Assembly: GCA_000149265.1 (NCBI GenBank) | Contig: CH003110.1 | Span: 694,849-758,848 of the forward strand | Reading direction: 5' to 3' | From: Ciona savignyi | Taxonomy: Eukaryota; Chordata; Ascidiacea; Phlebobranchia; Cionidae | Length of the DNA stretch: 64,000 bases | Part shown: in pieces, positions 30,051-41,519 of the stretch | How positions within the stretch are numbered: position 1 is the stretch's first letter | Layout: each line of letters starts with the position of its first letter | Translations under genes and position numbers: made by a program | Notes under the pieces: model-generated | The model's input: the letters and a program-made list of their open reading frames with translations, nothing else | Told to the model about the DNA's origin: nothing | Database searches by the model: none

Positions 30051-30383
30051 ATAAGTTTGGTTTATTTTTTGTTTCTACGATAATAACACGCAACCGGACC
30101 TTCTATAAAAAATTGATAACAGGAAAATGCGTCAAAGCGACAAATGTTTAAACGCGCTATAATCAAATTAAATATTGTTAAAATAGGCTAACAGTTATTT
30201 TTGGGCTTTTCTGTGACAACAACTTCACTCTGTTAACCACCTTGGTTTTCCCATTCACGGGAATAAACATGAATATCCTATCCTATCCTATGTGGTATTT
30301 GACTGGTTTATCCGAATACATTGATTCTTGGGTGCTTAATTGATGTGTACAGTTGTGATTTCTCTCTCGATGTTGGTTTAGAG

Positions 30384-30606
30384 CAGTGGATCTCAACCCT
30401 TTTTACTCATGAACTATTTTCAAGCTGGCGTAAGTATACGAGGACTAAAGTCATAGATATGAAAAATAAGGTTTTCCATAAGCTTTTACCACAAAATAAT
30501 CATAGTTTATTCATATAGATTTCTATACAGCAACTGTGCACTCGGATTCATCCAGGCCCTTTTATGGGCTTAAATGAGTCCGCGGACTCAGGGCTGAGAA
30601 ACACAG
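30384..30606. mobile_element. Diverged hAT element (223 bp) with 8-bp TSD
   Basis: CAGTGGATCTCAACCCTTTT at the left and GGGCTGAGAAACACAG at the right form imperfect terminal inverted repeats (13 of 17). The flanks GTTTAGAG (30376-30383) and GTTTAGAG (30607-30614) are a perfect 8-bp duplication. Confidence 0.82.
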
Positions 30607-31010
30607 GTTTAGAGTTTAGCCTAAAGAGGCCGGATGCCGCTGTGGTTAATTTACCGAAGAAATTTGGATGTTTGAGCCAACCTGGGCGCCAATTGAGGTC
30701 AGGTATTAATCTTTTTTATAGAGCTAAGTTACAAACCGAAACTTGTCATCATCGCCTTTGTTATATAGAAATGGTGTAGTTATCGCGCTAACATATAATC
30801 ACCTAAGCACCTATGTAAATTACAAAGAATTCGTCTAATAATAGAAAAAAAACATGTGCAATAAAAAAAACAATATTAAATAAACCCAACCTCCGCTTTG
30901 ATATATAGAATCTACGAGCTTGATGAAAGGAAATAATAGTGTTTTTTACATAGAATTGGTATATGTACCGTTGTCGTTAACCATTCGGCCGTTCTAACGA
31001 ATGCCATTGT

Positions 31011-31315
31011 GCGACCGGTTAGTCTGGTGGTTTACCGCGACGCCTTTTAACCGAAAGTTTTCTGATTCGAAACTGGTCGCTAGCTAGTCGGTTGTGTCCT
31101 TGTGCAAGGCACTTAACACTTAATGGACATTGCCTTAACCCAGCGGATTAATGGGTTCTACCAAACTTAAGAAATATTTGTATCATATACAACACACTGC
31201 AATAGTTCCGGGATCCCGACGGTGGGCGCGGGGTGATCTGACAATTTCCCGTGTGTTAACCCCCTTGGTTTTTTCATTCACTAGGATAAACATGAATATC
31301 CTATCCTATCCCCAT
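31011..31315 (+). mobile_element. SINE-1 copy, full length, best-preserved sense copy
   Basis: Head GACCGGTTAGTCTGGTGGTT, ACCGCGACGCCTTTTAACCG, B box, body and tail ATGAATATCCTATCCTATCC. Preceded by a SINE-3-like remnant (30945-31010). Confidence 0.85.
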
Positions 31316-32761
31316 CCTATAGCCAGCGAGCTTAAAATCGTAGTATTGTACTCCCTAGATGTCGCAAGAGAGTCATAGTGCAGCAACTTTACTTGACAGT
31401 TGTTTCTGGCGATGGATTGGCACAATTAGGTAATGCTGTTACTGAAAACTGCCAGTTTTGAATGTAAGATCGACGTATCCACTCTATGACCATTTTTACA
31501 AGGCCTGGTTTCGAACCCAAGGGCCCCATAAACCATTCCTATATGTTGCGAAAATACCCAGAACGTTATCACATAACACTGTTGTCTTTAACCAATGTTA
31601 TATATAGAGAGAGTTAACACACGGACAATCGACAGATAACCTCACGCCCGTTCAGTTACTTTAGCTATAATGCAGTGTACCGAGCACGATTAAAATGTTT
31701 TTACCTTTTAAGTTTAATCAATTAATCACTGGGTTCAGCCCTTAACATATTCAAATATGGGAAGGTAATGTTTCGGTCAACTACCCACACAGCAGTAGGG
31801 GATTAATTCTGGAACCAAACGTGATGAATCAGAAGCTCAGATTACGATCAACAAACAAGCTTGACTCACCGTGAGAACGAAACACTTTTATTCCAACTTT
31901 ACGCCCAATTTACCACTTACATGTCAAAACAGTTTTTGCCATTTTCGTTTAATTTCCCACTTGCTGTTTCTAGTAACCAAATCCTGAAAGCTTAGGTCTG
32001 ATTTCAAATTAATTATAAATTGTTTTATTGCGTCATATAAGTGATTGCTACGGTTTTCGGATTTTGTTTCTTTATTCTAGATTCTAGAAATTATTAAAGA
32101 AGAATTTACAGGTAATTATCACTATCAAAGAAAATAATACAAAAATAAGAAAAACAATAAACGAAATCTTAACGATATATGTTATACACCTTTACTAAAA
32201 CTGTAAAATTATCACATAAAAAGTGTTTATAAGACTTATAGAAAGTCAATTTTGGAAATACCAAACCATTTTTACTGCTGGTTTAAAATGATTTACGACC
32301 TAGTGATCTGTACTACAGCGCTAATTCGCTAGACTGGTACAGGGACAGGTAAACAGACTAAACAACACATGTTGGGTATAGGCACAAAGGTTGGGCCGGT
32401 AGAACTCACTAAAACAGGTGTTTTTTTGCTTAAAAATTAAAGATTTTTGCAATTTAATGGAAACTGATTGACTCTTGTTTAAGTTTTACTATTTTTCATC
32501 AATTTTCGGATTTTAAATGCGAGAAACGTCAAAACAGATCAGTAAACCCTAATCCTAGACACCTGCGCCTTTCGAAAGTTTGTTTACAAAATGTGCCGGT
32601 AATTTTTGACGGAATTCCGCGTTAAAAATGACGAAATGGTGTAAAAATCCGTCTTTCAATTTGATGATGATTGATTAAGGGTTGGTACCAAAACGTTTAG
32701 GAATGAGTGTTAAAAATAAATGTGACAGTGCGTTAAAAACAAACTATACGGTTTTAGTGCT

Positions 32762-32895
32762 TCATGAACAGCATGTGTAACCGAATTATGAACCTATCCA
32801 ATTTATATATATAGCATGTGTAGCCGAATTGTTAACGCCACAATCTCATATACAGCGTGTGTAGCCGAATTGTTAACGCCACCTATTCATATAAA
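32762..32895. repeat. Tandem repeat, about 50-bp unit, three copies
   Basis: AGCATGTGTAGCCGAATTGT plus TAACGCCA appears two to three times with TATATA-rich spacers. The unit echoes the SINE-3 A-box phrase (GTGGCCGAATGGTTAACGC), so it may derive from that element. Confidence 0.65.
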
Positions 32896-33307
32896 GCGTA
32901 GCCTACCATTTAAAAATGGATCTAAAATCAAACTAATTATTCATTTGAAAATTAGGATAAAAACGGTTTAAAGCTACTGTAAGACTGCTTACAATCTGAT
33001 AGCGTTGGTTACATACTTATGTAACAGTGTAATTCCTTCGTTGTGCATATGATTATTAGCATGCGCCTTACTTTTTATTTTGGCGTGAACTAATCAGTGG
33101 TATAACTTGTTCGCGCCTTTTCATTATACGTACGTGTGTTGAACTAACTGTATAGCGAATTGGGAGTCTTGATTTGTACGTATTGACAAGCGGTTGTATC
33201 CTGCTGTGGTTTTACTGATTTTACGAATACAGGATGGGACACTAACTACAGGTTTTATAGGCAAGCCCTAGAATTGTTACAATAATAATGTAAAAATAAA
33301 AAGTTAC

Positions 33308-33395
33308 GTGGCCGAATCGTTAACGCGAACGATTTCTACATATAAAAGTGTCTTAATGACCAACTCGGATTCGAAACTAGCTGAGTAAAAAAATG
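33308..33395 (+). mobile_element. SINE-3 copy, diverged
   Basis: GTGGCCGAATCGTTAACGCG and a degraded B box (CGGATTCGAAACTAGCTGAG) followed by AAAAAAT. Confidence 0.6.
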
Positions 33396-33923
33396 AGTAA
33401 AAACATACTTTAACCCGATGGTTGACGCGTGGTATTCTGACAATTACCCGAGTTGTTGTTTTCAACCCCTAGGGACAAAAATGAGCTTCCTGTTCTAATT
33501 TGGATCAGGTGTGGTGGATAGGTTAGGACGCTCGAGTTATAACGACTGCTGTTGGAAACCCAAGGGAATCAATAGAAGCATCTGGCAATGGAATGATGGA
33601 CGAGTTTAAACGGTGCAATAAATTTTTGAATTCCTAATCGAGATCATTTATAACCTTGTGGGGGGTCTACTAGCCATTCAACCGTAAATTGGCAATCGCT
33701 AGATCACCAGTTGCCATTGTCGAGTGATTACTTGAAAATTGATTTCGATTAAAAATAGAATGAATATGATTACTTCATTTTTGGAACATCATTTATTTTA
33801 TTTTTAACAACATAGCTGCTGTAATTAAACAACTACCATATCCGAGGTGTTTTGAAAACATAGCTTAGAGAAACTGAAATTCTTTATTGTAAAATTTGTA
33901 TAATGTCTTTGAGCTTTTTTATT

Positions 33924-34125
33924 AGACTATCCTACAACTCCATGCATTATGCTGTAATTGATAATGGAATTCATTTGCATTACGAAACGTGTTAATCTTA
34001 GAAATACAATTTTGACTTTATGATTTTTTGCTTAGACTATCCTACAACTTCATGTATTATGCTGTAATTGATAATGGAATTGAGTTAAATTACGAAACGT
34101 TTAAAACATACAAACTAGATTTTAT
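33924..34125. repeat. Two-unit tandem repeat, 110-bp period
   Basis: AGACTATCCTACAACTCCAT at 33924 and AGACTATCCTACAACTTCAT at 34034; both continue with GCTGTAATTGATAATGGAAT and ATTACGAAACGT. Confidence 0.85.
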
Positions 34126-34599
34126 GTTTTTAATTAACACATTTTTGTTACAGTTTATTGTAGTTAGTATTTACATTAACCATCCTTCTCGTTAGACTTT
34201 TATTATGACCGAACAATTAATGCCACGCAATAAAACGCATTCAATCATTAAAACAGGAAAAAAGACAGACAACAAGGACAATAAACCAAACTTCGAATAA
34301 AAACGCATTGAAAATGTCGTCCTGTCGTTATAAACGTGTTGACGCGTGTAAACAAGCCAAGTTGCTGGCTAGCGTTGACATTTCATGACCTACAAAAGGT
34401 GGGGTCAATTGGTCTATAAACAACTCCTGTCAAGATGTGAATTTAGCGGAACGCGAATGACAGTATATTTTGACGGCCCGCTTCCCGCCGCTAGTTTTAA
34501 CACGCCTTAATAAAAACTGTTGTGATGGGCCGTCAGTGCCAGGTGTTCAAGTTAGTATGGTTCGAATTATAAACATAACGGGGGGTCGATTAGTGTGGT

Positions 34600-34995
34600 C
34601 CAGTTATGGCAAACATATTGAACTGTATTACTGTGCACCTAAGCAAACCATTTTACATTTCTCCAACTCAGTGGTATCTAGTGACTTGTTTAAATTGAAA
34701 GTGATGTCTGATTATCCACATACTGTAATAGCTCCGGCAACTCGACTGTGGGCATGAGGTGTATTACTGTGCACCTGAGCAAGCCACTTTACATTGCTTC
34801 AACCCAGTGGTATCTAATGTGTCGTCCAAATTGAAAGTCATGCTTGATTATCCACACACCGTAACAGCTCCAGCAACTCGACTGTGGCTATGAAGTGTAT
34901 TACTGTGCACCCGTAACACTTTACTCGAGCCCAGTGGTATCTAATGAGTCGTCTAAATTGAAAGTCATGCCTGATTATCCACACACTGTAACAGA
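34600..34995. repeat. 136-bp satellite, second cluster
   Basis: About three units; equivalent positions 34745 and 34881 are exactly 136 bases apart, the same period as the 6.6-kb cluster 28 kb away. Confidence 0.85.
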
Positions 34996-35640
34996 CGGCC
35001 AGACACAGCAACCACGCGACGATAATCATAATTTCTTCAGCATTTCTCTCCGGGCACAGTTACAACGACAAATCCGTCCAAACACTTCAGCCGAAATCTT
35101 GCAAAACACAAAAACAAAACAACTTCAAAGCCCAATGCATGAAAGGCATCGCCGACCTCGACCAGTCGCAACTTTTTCCCATCATCCGCCCATCAGCTAA
35201 TCCCGTATTTAAGCGCCGACATTATCTTGCAGAGGGAACCGGTTTAATCCGGTCTAAACCTATGCCCGTCGGTTTGAAAGCGGCTAAAAATAGCTGCAGC
35301 GTTTTCTCCGCGCACGTCTATCATCCGCCAGTCTTTTAAGCGTAAACAGCTAGATAGCTAGCTCAATCCACGGCCCTGGATCACTCAGCACCTAAACTGT
35401 ACGGCCACCAACAGCGTTCGTTGATTCTGTTCTAAGCCAGGGCACTCCAAACAAAACGAGTCGACGGCTTTAGAAGCTTAGGACGCTGCTTTGAGCTAAT
35501 GGACTTGTAACCTGACTAGAAGAGACAAACCGTTTGACTGAATGTCAGTTTTATGTCTCGCTCACTTCTCTAATGTTCATTTCCCCGGAAAACAGACATT
35601 TCTTTCAAATATTAAATTATAAAATCTGATGGGCTTTAGA

Positions 35641-35925
35641 GTGGTGTTTATATACAGGCCCCAAGAATTGTGTGTATCTATTGTTTCCTGCTTGGCTCGT
35701 ATACATAGGTCCTTACTACTGTGCGTGTCTGTCGATCACAGTAGTGGCGCTTATATACAGGTTCCAAGAATTGTGTGTATCTATCCTGTTTGGCTCGTAT
35801 AAATAGGTTCTTACTACTGTGTGTGTCTGTCGATCACATTGGTGGCACTTATACAGGTTCCTAGTAATATGTGTGTGTTAGGTTTATCTGCAACTTACCC
35901 AAGTGGCGCCTTTATACAGGTCCCA
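35641..35925. repeat. Tandem repeat, about 100-bp unit
   Basis: GTGGTGTTTATATACAGG (35641), GTGGCGCTTATATACAGG (35744), GTGGCACTTATACAGG (35842) and a short fourth at 35903; units share AAGAATTGTGTGTATCTAT and TGTGTCTGTCGATCACA. Confidence 0.8.
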
Positions 35926-36169
35926 ATCAAGAAGTCAGTACTCAGTCTGTCGAAGTGTCGCTTATACGCAGCTACCAGAAGTAGCACTTATAAGTTCAAG
36001 CAGGTTCAAATACACGAACTAAGTCAAAAACTCCCTTCGAATCGGATATTTCGAGAAGATTATTTCTCACCGATTTATATGACATTTTTCTGCCAACAAA
36101 ACATCGAAATTTTAGGATGTTTTGTCAGTCTCGCCGCTTTTCCTTTTCGCGTATTTTCCCTCACACTTT

Positions 36170-39100
36170 GACAGGATGCCTCGAAGTGTTTAATAACACC
36201 CCGGTCTCGATTTCGTGGCCGATATGTCATCCGAAATAGCGATTTTTGCTCGACAGTAATAACTAGAATGTCTCGTACGGATCAAGCTTTACCACTGTAT
36301 CGAGCAACCGGTTATTTGAACGAGGCCTCGCCCCTTTGTGGTTTAGATTGCAAAATATTTTGTAATTCGAGTCTCGTTTTGTTCTTCACGGACGCAAGCA
36401 AAATTGAAACTTCAATAAAATCGAATTCATCCAAGAATTAATTGTCTTCTAAAAATAAACAAGTCTGTTTTTGACTGACATTTTCGTTTTTTGTAATGCG
36501 ACAGGAGATTCATGTTTATTCTCATGAGAAAACGTGAGAAAATGCAAAAAAACAAACAATAAGGACAATCGTTATATTACCCCATGCCCACTGTCTGGTT
36601 AGCTAAATTAGTGTGTTGTATGTTTGATAAATATAGAGTTTACATGATCCGATTAAATCCACTAGGAAAGAAGAGCGCCCAATAAGCGCCTAGACAAGAT
36701 TTACAACGACGCAAAAAGCGGACGGGGTGAGGATCAAACCCAGGACCTGTTTGATTATGACCTCTGAACTTCCCCTCTAGACCAGTGCTCCGCGACCAAA
36801 GTTCCGCAAGACAATGCTCGGTATGCCGAGGAAATAATAATATTTTTAACACAGTTTTTACCAAATTAAAAGAATTTTAGGTTTTGCAAATTTAATTATT
36901 ACGTGTATTAGACACTTCGCTAACATAAAATCACATGAACTTTGCTTGTCAGAAGACCTCCCATTGTACATTTTTAATGATTGATACTATTGTTACGTAA
37001 TAATTAGAATTTTTCGTAACCATAACTTTATATTTGTTCAAAATATCCGTCAGCAATTGGTGTGTGTTTTAAATGTCAAAGCAAAATGCCAGCCAGTAGG
37101 AAAGGCAAATTGCCAGACATTAGCATTACACAAATATATTACCGCATTAAATAAATGATACTGTGTAACTATATTTTGAACATTTTTAAACCGCAATTTG
37201 CCGTTAAATTTGGAAGAAAAAAGAGCACTATGCTCAGACTACACAGCCGAAGAATCGTCCCCGAGAAAATTATTAACCCTTTTTATTGTATTACACGTCA
37301 AAAGGGTCATGGACCGATTTTATTTATATGACACCTTATCGAATAAAGCTAACATATGGTACGGGTGTGTGGGCGAATCGTTAAAGGCACCAATACATAA
37401 ACCAATTCAATACAAATCCGGAGGAACGAACCGATAATAGATTTAAAACTGGGTTGGATTTAAAACGATTTAAAACTAAAAAATATAAGCAAAAGCTAAT
37501 AGGTCCAGTACAGGGTATTACCCTCGTTTCTTATACTTTTTTCTGTATTTGATTATTAATTTTGGATATTTCTTTATTAAAATCAAGAAATGGATAAAAA
37601 ATTAAGTCTCCAAACTATCAACCTACACAAATACATTGTTTTCTGGTTAATATCTCCGGACAGGTGGTCTGCCAGTTCGGTCACGTCAGAATGACAGAAT
37701 AATGAGGCTTTGTGACAGCATAATAAACGAGAGAGCTGACGGACGTATACCATACGGCTCGGGTAACACCACAACAACTTTACTTCAAAGAATTCTCGGG
37801 CTCGTAATGGATCGTATGGTGCGTAGAAATCGACAGAAATACAGCTCAGGAATTCCCTGATAATTACGCTTTTCGGCCAAGGTGTAAAGCGTACGAGCAG
37901 CCCACCACCGCGCGCCTATACAATATCCCCACATCTAAGCGCCTCTCTCGAAATTTGAGCTTGAGCCCGTGAACTTCGCTTTGATCCCGCCGGGTTAATG
38001 AACCTTGTTTCCCGCAGAGCGAGCGCGTGAGGCCCGGGCTTGTTTTATTTTTCGGCTTGGTTGTTATGTAAACGACACGGCCTCCAACGGCTATGCGGGT
38101 GGTTGGGCGTTCTGCTATCACAAAAACAAAGTCGGCTCGAATTTCTAACTCAGTCGGCTTGCTTGTGTATTTTAAACCTGTCAAGTTTTAGCGAAAACGA
38201 CGCGTTTAGAGCATTATTAACGCAACAATAGAATTTATGTTTCGATTCTTTATTCTAATTAAGAAATTTTCAAAGTTGATTATGATAATCAATCAAGGAA
38301 TCAGAAAAATATCGCAAAAGAACGCAGTAAACAAAACAATTTAAGTTATTTTAGGATATTCATATTTATTCTTGTAGATAAAAAAACGCAAGGGTCGGTA
38401 TCACACGGGCAATCGCTAAATTACCTCGCAAATGCGTTTAACAAAGCCTTCTGACACGCACGTCCATAAGATTACATCTCGCTCATATTAGGGTCAGCGG
38501 GGTTATTGCTATGTGTTGTGTATGGCCGAGATCTTCTATTGTTTTATTAACTTATTAAGCACAACAACAAGCGAGCACCACACATTATCTACAAGTCCGC
38601 GGTAGCTGAAACGAATCTTCAAATACAATCATGTAAAATATCGCCCAGTGTAGTAGGAAGTCGTGTTTTTAAAACTACTCTGTAGTGACTCATGTATATA
38701 CTTTTAATGTTTTCGCATTCGCGTAAAATTGTTGCTAAAATAACATTTGAATCGAAATCCGATGGGTTCAGGTGACGTTTGCGGGAACGAATTGATCATC
38801 CTATAAGTAAAAGTAAGACTTTTTTATTCAAGGTAAGTTTCGAAACCACGCTCTTCACTATAAAGACTGTTTTTGTATAGGAGCCGGTATATATGTATCG
38901 GTCGCTTTTATACCAATCGGCCACACGACAATGCTAGGTTTGGATATTCATTTTATTCCAGTGGATGGAAAAACGCAATGGGTGTTGGGCAGTCGTCAGA
39001 TCACCTAGCGCCCACCGTCGGGTTACCGGAGCTATTGCAGTGTGTTGTGTATGATTCATACGTTCCTTTAATTTAGTAGAACCCATTATTTCACTGGGTT

Positions 39101-40450
39101 CAGATAATGCCCGTTAAGTACCTTGCCCAAGGACACATTCGAATAGCTAGTAATTAGTTCAGAACCTGCAACCTTTCGGCTGAAAAGCCACCACGCCCAT
39201 CACATCGTTTTGCTAAAATTCATGTCCAACGAAATCGAAAAATACCGTGTGCGCGCAGTCAAAGTCCAGCATGCCTTTGCGGTACAATACAGCAGTTGTT
39301 AATACGGTAGTACCCGTGTTTACTCGCATTGTCAGTTTGATCGAATGTCGCCGGTTTAGTTTAGTTGTCACCGGTAACAAACATATCCCAGTGAGTGACA
39401 TGTTTTGATAAACACACGTTCGGTCTTGGGCGTTTATTTCAACGCGTGTCAATCCGGGCTAAGGCGCTATTGACTCCGCGGTAATCTCTTCGTGGAAAAC
39501 TTTGAAAGCATCAGCCCTTTTCAGGCACAGCTCGTACGTTAACGCCTGGTTGAGGTGAAAAGACAGTTTCGAAAACATTTCATGCAAATCGTGCAAAAAC
39601 TGTCTATTTTGTCCGGTTTTAACTTTTCTTTATTGTTCCTGTCTGTTTTTATTCGACATTTTCCTTTTAATTTTTCGGTTTCTTTGATTTAAAATGTGTC
39701 CGACTTATCTTACAACGCGGTTAACTTTCATGCGAAAGGTTGTGGGATAGAAACCCAAGGTAGCATATTCGGTTATATTATTATGCAAGGCACTTCATTG
39801 ACGTTGACTTAACCTAATAGTTAATGAAAAAAAATGAGACAACGTATATATATATGCAACACACTGCAATATTACCCCGGCAGCGGCCACAAGGTAATAT
39901 GATGATTGCTCGTACGGTAACCACACTCGTGTTTTTCTACCCCTATGAATAATTATGGCCATTTTAACCCAAGACGAAAGATTAATAGACAGCTTTATAT
40001 ACATAAAACAAACTAAGTTATGAGCAGCAAATTATTTAAAAATTAAGCCGGGTAAAAAAATGAATAAAACTGATTATATTCAATCCTCACTGTGGCGATT
40101 TCTATGCTGGGATAAAACTACAAAAGGGTAAAACTAAATCTTCGTCGGCAAAACGACGTTTTTGAGTAGTTTGTGTCGTTTCTGTCGATCTGTTTATTTT
40201 TGGTTCAAAACGAGACCCTTTTCTCCCGTAGTCGAGTTGGATTAGTGTTGGACTTAACTTCACCAAGTTTTGGTGTTTATTTTCGATTGTGGTCACTCAA
40301 AGAATATCTCTTCGCCGGTACATTTATTGTTTGGTTTTAAGCTTAATTAATTTGCACCAGGTTTCTAGAAAATTCGTGATATTTTCGGTTTTAATCACAT
40401 TCGTTAGAAGGTTTGCGGGTTGTAACTGCGGTGGATTACCTTAAAGGGGG
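36170..40450. other. Mostly unique non-coding sequence with scattered SINEs
   Basis: Contains degraded SINE-1 copies at about 36500-36650, 38352-38540, 38938-39205 (good) and 39730-39950, and SINE-3 copies at 37365-37440 and 38850-38935. A GC-richer block at 37850-38230 has a 106-codon minus frame, but no splice, composition or homology support. I see no gene. Confidence 0.5.
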
Positions 40451-40453
40451 GTT

Positions 40454-40700
40454 GTACGGTCGTGTGGCCGAATGTTAACGCGACCGATACATCTACCGAA
40501 TCTTATATAAAAACGGTCCTAGTGACGAGCCCATCATGGGTTCGAAACGTGAATCGTAAAAAAGGGGGGTGTACGGTCGTGTGGCCGAATGGTTAACGCG
40601 ACCGATACATCTACCGGTTTCAATATAAAAATCGGTCTTGGTGCTCAGGGTTTAAATACTAGTCCGGTAAAGAAGCGGGAAGGTTAAAGTTCGAAACCTG
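40454..40700 (+). mobile_element. SINE-3 doublet with internal target duplication
   Basis: Unit 1 starts at 40454, unit 2 at 40571 (GTACGGTCGTGTGGCCGAAT in both). AAAGGGGGGT precedes unit 1 and recurs after the A-rich tail of unit 1, directly before unit 2. The 3' halves of the two units differ clearly, so this is not a simple recent duplication. Confidence 0.8.
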
Positions 40701-40914
40701 GCTGGCGTGTGTATTTCTCGACGTCAAAATGTCTTCATCGAAATATGAAATTGAGAAAAACAATATTCGTCTGAGAGTTTTATAGCTAACCGCGCATATC
40801 AATTCGGCATTTTAATATCCCGTCCCATCGCCCGTCGCATTTTCAGTGGTAATACTACGACTATTGTGCTGACATGTGTCACGAACATACAATGGAATCA
40901 CCAGAAACAATTAA

Positions 40915-41105
40915 AGAGGGAAAAGGTGGAAGGAGGGAAAGTGTTTACTAAAATTATGGAAACTAATTCTTAACCTGCCCTAAACACTCATCTCAACCCC
41001 GAACTAACCCAAACTCCAACCCCAACTTTAAACCTAACTCTAATGCATTATTCTCTATTTTAGTGTGCAGTTTTCCGCCTTCCCTCTTACCCTCCTTTTT
41101 TCCCC
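40915..41105. mobile_element. MITE-B copy, uninterrupted
   Basis: GGTGGAAGGAGGGAAAGTG at the left and CCGCCTTCCCTCTTACCCTC at the right, with CTCAACCCCGAACTAACCC inside. Compare 16781-17195. A more diverged relative may occupy 41310-41515. Confidence 0.65.
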
Positions 41106-41519
41106 TTGGAATTACTGCGACAAGTCAACGCCGAGCACGGGATATTGCGATGATCGGGCTATTGTCTTGTCTTGGTGGTCGCTTCCAGCCCAACTGGTAT
41201 GACGGTGGTCATACCGGGTCATATTTCGCGTAAGTTGATAATTTCAATATAGTAAATTCAAACTACAATCAACACTTTTTAATGAGCATTACAGTATATA
41301 GTGGCAGGAACGCGGCCTAAATGGGAAAAGGTGATCAGTTAAAGTAGTAAATTAACTCTAACCCTGGTCCCAACATTTTAAATGCAAAATTAACCCGATA
41401 TGTAAAAATCTTTAAGCCAAACTCCAGCCAAAATTCTAAATATTAACCAATTCCTAATATTTAGCCTAACTCTAGGTCAAATCTTTATTTGTGTGCAGTT
41501 ACCTTATTTCCAAACTTGC

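Noticed and set aside
34470..34757. 95-codon plus-strand frame
   Set aside because: Half of it runs through the 136-bp satellite, and the rest has no supporting feature.
37864..38184. 106-codon minus-strand frame in a GC-rich block
   Set aside because: No recognisable domain, no good splice context, and composition like neighbouring non-coding sequence.
40454..40560. SINE-3 copies as functional tRNA-Ser or tRNA-Leu genes
   Set aside because: A- and B-box phrases are present, but the 5' and 3' ends cannot form an acceptor stem, the central arm is variable between copies, and A-rich tails and TSDs mark them as retroposons.
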